Assembly (NCBI RefSeq): GCF_009858175.1
Contig: NZ_CP047393.1
Coordinates: 806,001 to 870,000, forward strand
Source: Pontibacillus sp. HMF3514
Lineage (GTDB): Bacteria; Bacillota; Bacilli; Bacillales; BH030062
Direction of reading: 5' to 3'
Length of the DNA: 64,000 bases
The position numbers were made by a program, and so were the translations under genes. The notes below the pieces were generated by a model, which was not told the origin of the DNA, did no database searches, and saw nothing but the letters and a program-made list of their open reading frames with translations. Below, piece after piece: positions 52,026 through 60,924 of the stretch (its first letter is position 1; the number at the start of each line of letters is the position of its first letter).

Positions 52026-52913
52026 TTATTTAGAAGATGAATCTTGCTTTTCAGGAGACTTAAACAAGTCTTTGAATGCTTCATCTTTAATATCTACTTC
52101 TGCGTCTTTAATCAATTGGTCAATGTCAGCGCGAGCTTTGTTTTTATCGATCTTTTTGCTCTTAAGTTGACGCTTAATATCGCCTTTGATTTCTTCTAGT
52201 GGTTTCACATCTTTGTTTTCGATTTTATCGGTTACTTTAATAATGTGAAGGCCAAATTGAGATGATACTGGCTTACTGATTTCGCCCACTTCCATGCTAT
52301 AAGCAGCATCTTCAAATGGCTGAACCATTTGGCCAGGTCCGAATGTACCTAGTTTACCACCATTTTTACCTGATGGATCTTGAGAATATTCTTTTGCAAG
52401 GTCAGCAAATTTTGCACCATTATCAAGCTTTTTCATAACCTCTTGTGCCTTCTCTTGGCTGTTTACAAGGATATGGCTAGCTTCAATTTTAGTCTTCATA
52501 CGATCATAATGCTGTTGAATTTCTTTATCCGTTACTTCAACTTTAGCTGTAGCAGCTTTCTCTTGTAGAAGGCTGTACTCAATGACGTTCTTAAATTGCT
52601 TCTCATTTTTCATGCCCATTTGTTGAAGAGCTTGTCCGAATTTATTACCGTATTGGTCTTTATACTTTTGAACTTCTTTCTTAACTTCTTCTTCTGTTAC
52701 TTCGTATTTATCATCAAGAACTTCTGTAACAACCATTTCATGTAGTAGCTTGTCGCCATATCGTTCCTTCAGTTCTTGGTAGAATTCTTCCTTCGTAACA
52801 TTTCCATTTTTTGTTTCAACAACAACCTCAGATTCATCCGCTGAACTCTGGTTGCATGCAGATAATGTAAGTACACCTGCAGTCAAAGCAGTTGCTAATG
52901 CAATTCGTTTCAT
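52026..52913 (-). CDS. prsA: Foldase lipoprotein PrsA (parvulin-type peptidyl-prolyl isomerase)
   Basis: A 295-residue lipoprotein on the outer face of the membrane that helps exported proteins fold. The signal MKRIALATALTAGVLTLSAC has its lipobox Cys at 20. The parvulin domain (about 135-230) runs from KIEASHILVN through GGKLGTFGPGQMVQPFEDAAY to SQFGLHIIKV. Charged helical segments on both sides form the chaperone part. GGAGTGTTTACCTG precedes the ATG, and a good promoter lies about 120 bases upstream. Size and context match B. subtilis PrsA, which is essential there. Confidence 0.95.
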   Translation of the reverse strand: MKRIALATALTAGVLTLSACNQSSADESEVVVETKNGNVTKEEFYQELKERYGDKLLHEMVVTEVLDDKYEVTEEEVKKEVQKYKDQYGNKFGQALQQMGMKNEKQFKNVIEYSLLQEKAATAKVEVTDKEIQQHYDRMKTKIEASHILVNSQEKAQEVMKKLDNGAKFADLAKEYSQDPSGKNGGKLGTFGPGQMVQPFEDAAYSMEVGEISKPVSSQFGLHIIKVTDKIENKDVKPLEEIKGDIKRQLKSKKIDKNKARADIDQLIKDAEVDIKDEAFKDLFKSPEKQDSSSK

Positions 52914-53037
52914 CAGGTAAACACTCCTAATCTAATGTGTTTTTCTCAGAAGCCATCTTCTCTAAAGAATTTGACTTTATAAACAGCGTACTCATAAGCA
53001 GCTCGTTTATTAGGAATTGATAACCAATCCTTGAAAT

Positions 53038-53065
53038 AATATAACATATTTAGGAGATAAAACAA
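53038..53065 (-). promoter_or_regulatory. Probable prsA promoter (extended -10)
   Basis: On the minus strand TTGTTT, a 16-base spacer and TATATT are preceded by a TG at the extended -10 position. This implies a leader of about 120 bases before the prsA ATG. The remaining 53066-53256 holds no gene that I can support. Confidence 0.6.
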
Positions 53066-53256
53066 TAGGGCATTCGAGTGACGATTGGAAATTTATTTAA
53101 TTTTAGCACGTCTTTGACCTAGAACTACACACTACTAACTCGACTAAGCTATTGTCCTAAAATAAGAAAACTTTTTACAGATTGAGTCATCTGCCTATTC
53201 AGCGAATGGTTGTTTTGCATACGATATCTTAGTCAGCATGTAAAGGGGGTGTACTC

Positions 53257-53343
53257 ATGGGTAAAGGATATGGCGGAGGATTTGCGTTAATCGTTGTATT
53301 GTTCATTTTGTTAATCATCGTAGGTGCATCTTGGTGGTACTAA
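53257..53343 (+). CDS. YjcZ-family sporulation peptide
   Basis: A 28-residue peptide reading MGKGYGGGFALIVVLFILLI then IVGASWWY. A Gly-rich head followed by a single hydrophobic helix is the YjcZ/YtzJ-type pattern of small Bacillales sporulation proteins. AAAGGGGGTG lies six bases before the ATG, and a strong terminator follows. CATACGATA 40 bases upstream resembles the -10 of mother-cell sigma factors, but the -35 is uncertain. Confidence 0.82.
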   Translation: MGKGYGGGFALIVVLFILLIIVGASWWY

Positions 53344-53356
53344 GATCTTAAAAATA

Positions 53357-53392
53357 AAAAAGGCTGCATACAAAAGTATGCGGCCTTTTTTA
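53357..53392 (+). terminator. Intrinsic terminator of the YjcZ-type gene
   Basis: AAAAAGGCTGCATAC pairs with GTATGCGGCCTTTTTT around AAAA. Confidence 0.93.
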
Positions 53393-53394
53393 CA

Positions 53395-53520
53395 CGTTAA
53401 GAAAGTATAAAATTTTAGTTTTGAAGCAATTCGACGTAGTGAAAATTTTGAAGGAATGAAGTATAAGCGCAACTAAACCTCTGGCTTCGCCTTAAAAGGC
53501 TTGCCAATCGGAAAGTATTA
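53395..53520. repeat. Dispersed intergenic repeat, probable copy 3 (mixed type)
   Basis: AGAAAGTATAAAATTTTA (compare AGAGTATAAAATTTTA near 39797), ATTCGACGTAGTGAAAATTT (shared with the family D copy at 37446) and AAGCGCAACTA, then GGCTTCGCCTTAAAAGGCTTGCC, form a repeat-like block. Its borders differ from the other family D copies. Confidence 0.5.
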
Positions 53521-53521
53521 T

Positions 53522-53550
53522 AAAAATCCTACCCCAATGGAGGTAGGACC
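53522..53550 (-). terminator. Intrinsic terminator of the small membrane protein gene
   Basis: TCCTACC and GGTAGGA form the stem. The minus strand continues with a T-run. Confidence 0.82.
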
Positions 53551-53551
53551 T

Positions 53552-53731
53552 TTATGCGTACAAGACTTCAAAGTATGAAGAAAGTAGTAAAATCGTAATT
53601 AAGATATTAATGGTACGAAATACTTTAGGTTGTTTTTCGTTGGACATTTCTGTTTTCAGGCACAATGAATGTGTTAGTGAGTTGAAAACAAATAAAATAA
53701 ATAGCGCAAATGGTACAAAAAATATTATCAC
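53552..53731 (-). CDS. Small two-helix membrane protein (position of YhaK)
   Basis: A 59-residue protein with two hydrophobic stretches (about 2-16 and 41-55) joined by a polar loop (KTEMSNEKQPKVFRT). I begin it at GTG 53731, because AAAAGGAGG directly precedes it; the earlier ATG at 53752 overlaps that ribosome site. By position between prsA and yhaJ it could correspond to B. subtilis yhaK, but I cannot confirm homology. Function unknown. Confidence 0.6.
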   Translation of the reverse strand: MIIFFVPFALFILFVFNSLTHSLCLKTEMSNEKQPKVFRTINILITILLLSSYFEVLYA

Positions 53732-53815
53732 GATTCGAACCTCCTTTTGCACCTATGAAAATACTGTATCAGAAAATAAAAAAGTTGAACAGATATAAGT
53801 TTTATATAGAAATAT

Positions 53816-53850
53816 AAAAGCACCCAGAGTCGGGTGCTTTTCCTTTTATA
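53816..53850 (-). terminator. Intrinsic terminator of yhaJ
   Basis: AAAAGCACCC pairs with GGGTGCTTTT. The minus-strand tail is TTTTATATTT. Confidence 0.8.
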
Positions 53851-53976
53851 CATAGGAGTTTACCCATTGAGGGGATCTTTTCCATCCATCCATTCAACAA
53901 GTACTTACCCTAAATGCTCTTTACTCAATCTTTCTAACATGTCGTATAGAGCTAAAATTAATTTTCAGATTCTACA

Positions 53977-54531
53977 TTACTGTTTATATTTATCAATTAA
54001 AATGTCATAACCATCTTTCACATTTTCGATAATGCATTGTTTCGGTGCTCTTACGAATTGTCTTACACATATAAAGTCTGTGAATGATAATCCTATATTC
54101 ACAGAAGTAAATAAGATGATATATGCGTAGTAGCCTGGAAACACATAGCTTGTAATTAATCCAGGTATTGTTAAAAGTAACGTTGGGGCTAATGCCATAA
54201 TAATGGACGTCCTCTTTGATAGAGATGAAAACGTGCGGTATGAAAAGGTAGGTAAAAACCCTTTCTTTAGCTTCCAACGTACACGAATGCGCTTATGAAG
54301 CAGCACAAGTGGAATCATATGCATCAATTTATGAATGGTTGGTAACAAAAATAATGCAATGGCTACGGGTAACATGCCATGATCTTCAACTTGATGATTC
54401 TGATGAATCATGGCAAAGGGTAGATATAAGAAAATAAACGATAAGACTCCAAGCATAAGGCTTAAAATGTATATGCGATTAGAGCCAAGGTCTTTCGTGA
54501 TGTTGAAGGATTTCCAGCAGTTTAAGTTCAT
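53977..54531 (-). CDS. DUF3267-type membrane protein (YhaJ-like)
   Basis: A 184-residue protein with four or five hydrophobic segments (about 20-42, 55-75, 108-130, 130-150). HGMLPVAIALFLLPTIHKLMHMIPL contains the H-K-L-M-H pair that recalls zinc-metalloprotease-like DUF3267 proteins. I begin at ATG 54531, nine bases after AAGGGGG; two earlier candidates are too close to that site. Position next to yhaI and hpr matches yhaJ of B. subtilis. Proteolytic activity is not established. Confidence 0.68.
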   Translation of the reverse strand: MNLNCWKSFNITKDLGSNRIYILSLMLGVLSFIFLYLPFAMIHQNHQVEDHGMLPVAIALFLLPTIHKLMHMIPLVLLHKRIRVRWKLKKGFLPTFSYRTFSSLSKRTSIIMALAPTLLLTIPGLITSYVFPGYYAYIILFTSVNIGLSFTDFICVRQFVRAPKQCIIENVKDGYDILIDKYKQ

Positions 54532-54748
54532 CTCCATCAACCCCCTTACTTGTGACAATATCTATAACAATGTAGTAAAATTTTATACATAATGACGATC
54601 TAAATAAGAACGGCTCTATGGAATGATACGATGTTTTGTGGAAGAAATCAATAGGGTTTCTGTAAAAAAATCGAAAGGGTTTTGAAAGGCGTAATTACGC
54701 ATGATGAAGGACTCTTGAAAATGGAGATAAAAGTGAGGGACATGAATA

Positions 54749-55093
54749 GTGAAAAAGGACCACGATATAGAAACGTTGACCTTTTATGTAGAACTATTAA
54801 TGCAAATGAAAGAGTTAGAAAAATATCCTTTTATGAAAATGTTAATTGAAAAAGGTGTAACGGAAAAAGAATATCAGGAGCTAATCATGTTACTTTCAAA
54901 CATCAGAGAAGAATTTGAAACGCAAAAAGAAGCTGGAATGCTCGATTTCACAGGACTCCTGATACATTATGCAGGGAAATTAAATCCCAAGTTACACCCT
55001 GATGAACTTATGGATGCCCTTATTGAAGAGAAGCGATTCCTAGAGGTCATGGTACAGCTAAGGAAAATTAGGCAAAAAGATCATTACTTTTGA
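54749..55093 (+). CDS. yhaI: DUF1878 protein YhaI
   Basis: A 114-residue helical cytosolic protein starting at GTG after GTGAGGGACATGA. It contains [20 protein letters not shown] and [21 protein letters not shown], which match my recollection of the YhaI family (DUF1878). Function unknown. Its last ten bases overlap the 3' end of the convergent hpr gene, so the two transcripts are antisense at their ends. Confidence 0.82.
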   Translation: MKKDHDIETLTFYVELLMQMKELEKYPFMKMLIEKGVTEKEYQELIMLLSNIREEFETQKEAGMLDFTGLLIHYAGKLNPKLHPDELMDALIEEKRFLEVMVQLRKIRQKDHYF

Positions 55094-55656
55094 TTTAGAA
55101 CATCTTCACTAATATGTGCTGCTAACTTATCTTCCTGTTCGAAGTCGCTTTCAATATTATTAAGTGAACGTTCTAAGATATCCATGTATTCTGAACCATA
55201 AATTTCACGAATAAGCGCATACAACTCTAAGAATTCAGGCATTTTTCCATAGATTTTTTTCAAAGGGTTTGACCCTTGGATTAATGAATTTTCTTCTGGA
55301 TTATAGGATTTCATCGTCTCAAGCAATAGACGATCCCCTTCTTCAGTCAATTGAATATACGTATTTCTTTTATCATTTTCTCTTTTAGAAAACGTTAATA
55401 AGCCACGTTCTTCAAGCTTCTTGGAAAAGTTAAATGCTGTGGAGACGTGCATAACACCAAACTTAGAGACTTCAGAAACACTAGCTCCATTAAGCTGGTA
55501 TGCAATCCATAATATATGATGTTCATTAATATTGAGATTGAATGGCTTGATCCAATGTTGCCAATCCTTCTCAATGGCTTTCCATAAAGCTTTACTTAGT
55601 TGCGCCATCTTATGGCTATAAAGTAGTGCCTCCTGGATAGAATATTCTTGATTCAT
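55084..55656 (-). CDS. hpr: HTH-type MarR regulator Hpr (ScoC)
   Basis: A 190-residue winged-helix repressor. The N-terminal [20 protein letters not shown] with [20 protein letters not shown], and the recognition region [20 protein letters not shown], are highly typical of Hpr. In B. subtilis it represses extracellular protease, peptide-transport and sporulation genes in the transition state. The C-terminal acidic tail (about 165-190) is present. Context next to yhaI, yhaJ and prsA matches. A GGGGGCGGGGAG sequence precedes the start. Confidence 0.94.
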   Translation of the reverse strand: MNQEYSIQEALLYSHKMAQLSKALWKAIEKDWQHWIKPFNLNINEHHILWIAYQLNGASVSEVSKFGVMHVSTAFNFSKKLEERGLLTFSKRENDKRNTYIQLTEEGDRLLLETMKSYNPEENSLIQGSNPLKKIYGKMPEFLELYALIREIYGSEYMDILERSLNNIESDFEQEDKLAAHISEDVLNQK

Positions 55657-55965
55657 ACACTCCCCGCCCCCAATATTAAATGATGTATTTTATCTATATA
55701 TTTATACCATTCACCATTATTATGCCAAGAAAACATACGAGAACAAAGTATTAATGTGCAATTTCTTAAGAAAAATCATTAAAAAACTGTTTTGGCGGTC
55801 TTAAAAAGGGGGAAATATTGGGTAACATTTCTAAAAAAATATTTAGTTAACATGAATAGATCCCCGACTTTTTTAAAATCGGGGATCTATTAAATAGCGT
55901 TTACTTTTTAACACTAAAACAAAAATATCAACATTAATGATGGGAAGTTGATCCTAATGTTCTTA
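55657..55965. other. Intergenic region with a terminator-like hairpin
   Basis: It contains the hpr promoter region (minus strand) and a strong stem, TAGATCCCCGA (55858-55868) with TCGGGGATCTA (55880-55890), probably ending the GbsR-type gene transcript; the T-tract is weak. No gene is seen. Confidence 0.55.
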
Positions 55966-56475
55966 TCACTTGTCTTTATTTGGATCTAAGTCTGCAAACG
56001 CTTTAGAAATAAGACAGTGAAATTGAATCATATCATTAAGTCTATCCTTTAAATCTTCAGCTTGATCTGTTTGAACCTGAAAATCGTCTTTATCTAAGAG
56101 AACCCTTGTTTCCTCTAAAGATTGCTTCTGACGTTCAGCAGCGTCAAGCCAGCGATAAACATATGAAGACATAAATTTATTAAATAAATCTTCATTAGCC
56201 GCGTACAAATCCTTACGAACCCCTTTTTTCCAAACCCGTTCCACTAAATTCAAATCAAGTAGACTACGGATTCCAGTACTCATAGAGGTTTTACTCTTGG
56301 CAAGAGCTTCACTCATTTCATCAAGTGTCATTGGCTTCCCTTCTATGTACAGGGTGACAAACAAACGTGCTTCAGAAGGATTCAAACTGAACATTTCTAG
56401 CGTTTTAGAAAATTCAGTTATTGCTTGATACTGAACTTCACTAATAATGTTGTCGGTATTATCAATATCTGGCAT
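55966..56475 (-). CDS. GbsR-family repressor, probable regulator of opuA
   Basis: A 169-residue MarR-like protein with TLYIEGKPMTLDEMSEALAK, SKTSMSTGIRSLLDLNLVE and WKKGVRKDLYAANEDLF, the same winged-helix signature as the GbsR-type protein at 49589 but otherwise quite different. AAGGAGGATCC lies eight bases before the ATG. It is divergent from opuA with about 290 bases between, so it is the likely repressor. In relatives such proteins bind choline or betaine and control osmoprotectant genes; the effector here is inferred. Confidence 0.85.
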   Translation of the reverse strand: MPDIDNTDNIISEVQYQAITEFSKTLEMFSLNPSEARLFVTLYIEGKPMTLDEMSEALAKSKTSMSTGIRSLLDLNLVERVWKKGVRKDLYAANEDLFNKFMSSYVYRWLDAAERQKQSLEETRVLLDKDDFQVQTDQAEDLKDRLNDMIQFHCLISKAFADLDPNKDK

Positions 56476-56635
56476 TGAAGGATCCTCCTTCTTACTTTCT
56501 ATAAAAAAGCATACATGAAATGAAAAAATAATGAAAATATAAGAAGGGGTAGCATTTTGGAGGAATAAGAAGCATTTTAAAGCAATTATCTTTTAAAGTT
56601 TGTTCAGTTTTAACTGTACGTTCTAAATGTTTATA

Positions 56636-56682
56636 GATAAATGTATTTATCGTTTGTACTTTATAGATTAACAAGATATAGT
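56636..56682 (+). promoter_or_regulatory. opuA promoter with adjacent dyad operator candidate
   Basis: TTGTAC (56654-56659), a 17-base spacer and TATAGT (56677-56682) form a good vegetative promoter. The dyad GATAAAT-GT-ATTTATC (56636-56651) lies directly upstream of the -35, and CAGTT-TT-AACTG (56605-56616) farther up. Either could bind the GbsR-type repressor (inference). Confidence 0.65.
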
Positions 56683-56764
56683 ATTAAAGGTGATTGATTG
56701 AACGAAATCATAACAAAATATTAGTTCAAATGTACTAGTAAAAAATTAAAAGAGGTGAACTTTA

Positions 56765-57961
56765 GTGCCGATCATCCAAGTTGAAAACTTATCCAAGATT
56801 TTCGGTAAGAACCCATCACAAGCACAAAAGTTACTTGATGAGGGATACTCGAAGGAAGAAATTTTACAAAAAACAGGTAACACTGTCGGTGTAAACCGTG
56901 CCTCCTTTGATGTAGAAGAAGGCGAAATTTTCGTTATTATGGGATTATCCGGTAGTGGTAAATCTACCTTAGTTCGTTTAATTAACAGATTAATCGAACC
57001 TACAGAAGGTTCTGTTAAGATCAATGGAGAGAACCTTGCTAAGATGAACAAACATGATCTTCGTGAAGTTCGTCGACAAAAATTAAGTATGGTATTCCAA
57101 CGTTTCGCATTATTCCCTCACCGTACTGTCCTATCAAATGCTGAGTTTGGACTTGAAGTACAGGGGATGGATAAAAGTAAACGCTCTGAAAAAGCGAAAG
57201 AAGCTTTAGAGCTTGTTGGACTAGGAAGCTTTATTAATCAGCTACCAGGTCAATTATCAGGTGGAATGCAGCAGCGTGTTGGTTTAGCACGTGCGTTAGC
57301 AAATGATCCTGAGGTTTTACTTATGGACGAAGCATTCTCAGCTCTTGACCCCCTTATTCGTAAAGAAATGCAGGATGAATTATTGGACTTACAAGAGCGC
57401 ATGCAGAAAACCATTCTATTTATTACACACGATTTAGATGAAGCTTTACGTATTGGAGATCGTATTGCTCTTATGAAAGATGGTTCGATCGTACAAATCG
57501 GTTCCCCAGAAGAGATTCTGGTAAACCCTGCGAATGATTATGTAGAGAAATTCGTTGAAGATGTTGATCGTTCGAAGGTTCTTTCAGCTCAACATATTAT
57601 GAAGCGTCCTGAAACTGTAAATATTGAAAAGCATGGTCCTCGTGTTGCTTTAGAGCGCATGAGAGAAGAAGGGCTTTCTAGCATTTACGTTACGGACCGC
57701 TCACGTAACTTAAAAGGTTATGTTACAGCTGATAAAGCTTCTGAAGCGAAGCAAAACGATATTAAAGACCTAACAGAAATTATGGAAACAGACGTACCAA
57801 CGGCTTCACTGGATACACCTATGAATGAAATCTTTGATATGATTCATGATTCCCCAGTTCCAATTGCAGTAGTTGAAGAGGGCAAACTGCGTGGAATTAT
57901 TGTACGCGGAGCCGTAATCAGCGCACTAGCAGGAAGTGAGGTGTCCATCAATGAGTCTTAA
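56765..57961 (+). CDS. opuAA: Glycine betaine ABC transporter ATP-binding protein
   Basis: A 398-residue ATPase energising betaine uptake. The N-terminus LSKIFGKNPSQAQKLLDEG is typical of the ProV/OpuAA group. Walker A is GLSGSGKST (about 61-69), signature LSGGMQQRVGLARALA, Walker B VLLMDEAFSALDP. Two CBS repeats occupy the C-terminal part (about 285-395), which in OpuA sense ionic strength or cyclic di-AMP. The start is GTG after AGAGGTGAACTTTA. The permease gene overlaps its end by 11 bases. Confidence 0.94.
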   Translation: MPIIQVENLSKIFGKNPSQAQKLLDEGYSKEEILQKTGNTVGVNRASFDVEEGEIFVIMGLSGSGKSTLVRLINRLIEPTEGSVKINGENLAKMNKHDLREVRRQKLSMVFQRFALFPHRTVLSNAEFGLEVQGMDKSKRSEKAKEALELVGLGSFINQLPGQLSGGMQQRVGLARALANDPEVLLMDEAFSALDPLIRKEMQDELLDLQERMQKTILFITHDLDEALRIGDRIALMKDGSIVQIGSPEEILVNPANDYVEKFVEDVDRSKVLSAQHIMKRPETVNIEKHGPRVALERMREEGLSSIYVTDRSRNLKGYVTADKASEAKQNDIKDLTEIMETDVPTASLDTPMNEIFDMIHDSPVPIAVVEEGKLRGIIVRGAVISALAGSEVSINES

Positions 57962-58808
57962 TTTTCTAGAAAATATTCCTCAAATACCCGTAGAGACTTG
58001 GGTTGGAGACTTAACTGATTGGATTACAGATACATTTGAATTTTTCTTTGAACCAATTAAAGAACATTTAGGTGACTTTATTGATTGGATGAGTGCGACA
58101 CTTCAGCTTATCAATCCAGTCATTTTCATTTTATTAATTGCAGTTCTTGCATTTTTTGCAACTGGAAAACGTTTAGGACTAGCTATTTTCGCCGTAATCG
58201 GGCTTGTGTTTATTGAAAACCAAGAGTTATGGTCACACTTAATGGATACATTCTCACTTGTTATAACAGCAAGTTTAATATCCGTTATACTCGGTGTTCC
58301 ATTTGGAATTTGGATGGCGAAAAGTGGAATTGTTCAAACCATTGTAACTCCTATTCTTGACTTTATGCAGACAATGCCAGCCTTTGTTTACTTAATTCCT
58401 GCCGTTGCATTCTTCGGAATTGGAATGGTACCAGGTGTGTTTGCATCTGTAATATTCGCAGTACCACCAACTGTACGTTTTACAAACTTAGGGATTCGTC
58501 AGGTTTCTACAGAGCTTATTGAAGCATCTGACGCATTTGGTACAACTGGTGTACAGAAACTATTTAAAGTACAACTGCCAATGGCTAAGAAAACGATCAT
58601 GGCAGGTATTAACCAAACTGTAATGCTTGCACTATCCATGGTTGTAATTGCATCCATGATCGGTGCAGAAGGATTAGGTCAAAAGGTAATTGAAGCCGTT
58701 CAGCGTAACAACGTTGGTCTAGGTTTCGTTGCAGGTATCTCTATAGTAATTCTTGCAATTATTATTGATCGCTTTACGCAAAGCTTAAACACTCAAAAAG
58801 GTGACTAA
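57951..58808 (+). CDS. opuAB: Glycine betaine ABC transporter permease
   Basis: A 285-residue inner-membrane permease with an N-terminal amphipathic stretch and about six to seven helices. DFMQTMPAFVYLIPAVAFFG, and the coupling loop LIEASDAFGTTGVQKLFKVQLP, are the ProW/OpuAB hallmarks. I start at ATG 57951, eight bases after GAGGTG and inside the end of opuAA; the upstream GTG at 57936 is not preceded by a better site. It forms the channel for betaine import during osmotic stress. Confidence 0.94.
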   Translation: MSLNFLENIPQIPVETWVGDLTDWITDTFEFFFEPIKEHLGDFIDWMSATLQLINPVIFILLIAVLAFFATGKRLGLAIFAVIGLVFIENQELWSHLMDTFSLVITASLISVILGVPFGIWMAKSGIVQTIVTPILDFMQTMPAFVYLIPAVAFFGIGMVPGVFASVIFAVPPTVRFTNLGIRQVSTELIEASDAFGTTGVQKLFKVQLPMAKKTIMAGINQTVMLALSMVVIASMIGAEGLGQKVIEAVQRNNVGLGFVAGISIVILAIIIDRFTQSLNTQKGD

Positions 58809-58879
58809 TTGTTAGGTACTTTTCAATTTGGAAAGTTCACTATAGAAAAATATTTAATTAAAAGGGGAGAACAATTATT

Positions 58880-59809
58880 ATGTTTAAATTAAATCTGAAA
58901 CGTGCAGGGATTGTAGCAGGACTATCACTATCCCTAGTAGCTGCTGGTTGCGGAAGTTCTGATGAAGGCGGCGAGAGTACTGATGGTAACGGTGACGGCG
59001 GTAGTGAAAAAGCTGCTGTTGGCGAACAACTTGATTACACAATCACTGGTATCGACGCTGGTTCTGGTGTTGTTGCAGCAGCAAAAAAATCTGTTGAAAC
59101 ATACGGCCTAGATGGTTGGGAAGTTCAAACTTCTTCTGGTGCTGCAATGACTCAGAAGTTAGGTGACGCAATTGAAGATGAAGAGCCTGTAATTGTTACT
59201 GGTTGGACTCCACACTGGATGTTTGCTAAATATGACCTAAAATATCTAGAAGATCCAGAGAAAGTATTTGGTGGCGCAGAGCAAATTAAGACAATGGCAC
59301 GCCAAGGACTTAAAGAAGAAAAACCAAATCTTTACAAGATTCTTGACCAGTTCAACTGGGAAGCTAAGGACATGGAATCTGTAATGCTTGAAATCGAAAA
59401 TGGTACTCCTGAAGAAGAAGCAGCGAAGAACTGGATTAAAGACAACCAAGATAAAGTAGACGAGTGGACAAAAGGCACAGAAAAAGTTGATGGCGTAGAA
59501 GCGAAAATCGCTTATGTTGCATGGTCATCTGAAATTGCATCTTCTAACGTAGTTAAAGCAGTTCTTGAAGAGCAAGGCTTTGAAGCAGAAATCAAGCAGT
59601 TAGACAATGGTGTTATGTGGCAGGCAGTTGCTAAAGGTGAAGCTGACGGAATGGTAGCAGCTTGGTTACCTGGAACTCACGGTGACCTTTACGAATCTTA
59701 CAAAGATGAGCTTAAAGATCTTGGTCCAAACCTTAAAGGTGCAAAAATCGGTCTAGTTGTTCCTAAATATATGGATATCAGCTCTATCGAAGATCTTAAA
59801 TCAAAATAA
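58880..59809 (+). CDS. opuAC: Glycine betaine ABC transporter substrate-binding lipoprotein
   Basis: A 309-residue lipoprotein. The lipobox VAAGC places the lipidated Cys at 24, followed by a Gly/Asp/Ser linker. Trp residues in VTGWTPHWMF, YVAWSSEIAS and VAAWLPGTHGDLY provide the aromatic cage for the trimethylammonium head in the OpuAC/ProX family. AAGGGGAG lies upstream of the ATG. Last gene of the opuA operon, followed by a strong terminator. Confidence 0.94.
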   Translation: MFKLNLKRAGIVAGLSLSLVAAGCGSSDEGGESTDGNGDGGSEKAAVGEQLDYTITGIDAGSGVVAAAKKSVETYGLDGWEVQTSSGAAMTQKLGDAIEDEEPVIVTGWTPHWMFAKYDLKYLEDPEKVFGGAEQIKTMARQGLKEEKPNLYKILDQFNWEAKDMESVMLEIENGTPEEEAAKNWIKDNQDKVDEWTKGTEKVDGVEAKIAYVAWSSEIASSNVVKAVLEEQGFEAEIKQLDNGVMWQAVAKGEADGMVAAWLPGTHGDLYESYKDELKDLGPNLKGAKIGLVVPKYMDISSIEDLKSK

Positions 59810-59845
59810 TAATGAACACGTAAAAAATGACCTCTAATTTTAAAT

Positions 59846-59888
59846 AAAAACCTGCTTAGGGCTTATCGCCTTAAGCAGGTTTTTTATA
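59846..59888 (+). terminator. Intrinsic terminator of the opuA operon
   Basis: AAAAACCTGCTTA pairs with TAAGCAGGTTTTT around GGGCTTATCGCCT. A T-run follows. Confidence 0.93.
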
Positions 59889-59975
59889 TATGTAATAACC
59901 AGATTTTGTGGAGGGCATATTGCTATTTATGTCGAAGGGTTATAAATAGTAAAAAATTAAAAGGAGGTTGGGGTC

Positions 59976-60396
59976 ATGTATGAGTTAAAAACAAAATGAC
60001 AACAGTGTAATGGAATTTATTGAAGGAGTGGATAGTCCCAAGAAGCGTGAGGATGCATATAAGTTATTAGATATCTTTACAGAAGAAACAGGTTATTCTG
60101 CAAAGATGTGGGGCCTAGCATTATCGGTTTTGGATCGTATCATTATAAATATAAGACAGGACATGAAGGGGATGCACCTCTTGTTGGATTTTCACCACGT
60201 AAAGCCAAAATAAGTCTTTATTTATCAGGAGAGGAAAATAAGCGAGAGGAATTGTTAGAGGCGTTTGGAAAGCATAAAACGGGAAAAGCATGTGGTTTAT
60301 ATAAAAAAAGTCACAGATATTAATGTTGAGGTATTAAAAGCGTTTATTCAGGAATTTATACGCTTTTTACATAAGACATATCCAGATCAAACATAA
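59976..60396 (+). pseudogene. DUF1801-domain protein, three frameshifts
   Basis: Reading across frames reconstructs a complete DUF1801 protein of about 139 residues: MYELKQNDNSVMEFIEGV, GYSAKMWGPSIIGFGSYHYK, EGDAPLVGFSPRKAKISLY, GKHKTGKACVYIKKV, then FLHKTYPDQT. Three single-base changes disrupt it: an extra A in the A-run near 59988, a missing base in GGCCT near 60112, and an extra G in TGTGGTTT near 60295. AAAAGGAGGTTGGGG precedes the original ATG. DUF1801 proteins are of unknown function. Three independent indels favour true decay over one sequencing error. Confidence 0.8.
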
Positions 60397-60425
60397 AACC
60401 CTACCGTAAAAGGTAGGGTTTCGTG
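60396..60425. terminator. Bidirectional terminator
   Basis: AAACCCTACC pairs with GGTAGGGTTT around GTAAAA, between the pseudogene and yhaH. Confidence 0.8.
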
Positions 60426-60435
60426 TAAGCGCGTA

Positions 60436-60795
60436 CTACTCTTCTTTCGCCTTATCTTCAAGCTCTTTTAAACTTTTTTCAATTTCTTGCAGGTGTTTTT
60501 GAATGTTTCGCTGGTGAGGTTCAATCGTGTTTCTCCAGCTTTCGATGGAGGTTTTTACATCAGCAGATAAATCTTTAAGTAAAGTTGCACCTTCTTTAGA
60601 CGTGCGTGCAATTTGGTCGGTTAACTCTTTGCCTTCGCCTTTCAAGTTTTCCAACGTATGTTTGAAACGGGTGCCTGAACTTTTCGCTTGGTGGCGTAAT
60701 TGTTCACCAGATTTAGGCGCAGAGAGTAAGGTAGCGGATGCACTAACAACTCCACCAATGACAAATCCAAGTAATAGCGATTTTCCTTTTCCCAT
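60436..60795 (-). CDS. yhaH: YtxH-domain protein YhaH
   Basis: A 119-residue protein. A short N-terminal hydrophobic segment (LLLGFVIGGVVSASATLLSAPKSG, about 7-30) has the YtxH Gly-rich and APKSG pattern. It is followed by a long amphipathic, coiled-coil-like helix rich in Lys and Glu. AAAGGAGTTGGG precedes the ATG. The position between hpr and trpP matches yhaH of B. subtilis, which is associated with general stress and sporulation studies; the function is not settled. Confidence 0.82.
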   Translation of the reverse strand: MGKGKSLLLGFVIGGVVSASATLLSAPKSGEQLRHQAKSSGTRFKHTLENLKGEGKELTDQIARTSKEGATLLKDLSADVKTSIESWRNTIEPHQRNIQKHLQEIEKSLKELEDKAKEE

Positions 60796-60924
60796 ATTCC
60801 CAACTCCTTTCTACTTCTATTATAGCCAATTTCCCTAATAATGTAGAGGAGTAAACGTCTTTTACTTAAGAAAAACTTGGTTATCGTAAAAATTTTCTGT
60901 TAAACAAGATTATATAAGCTTTGA

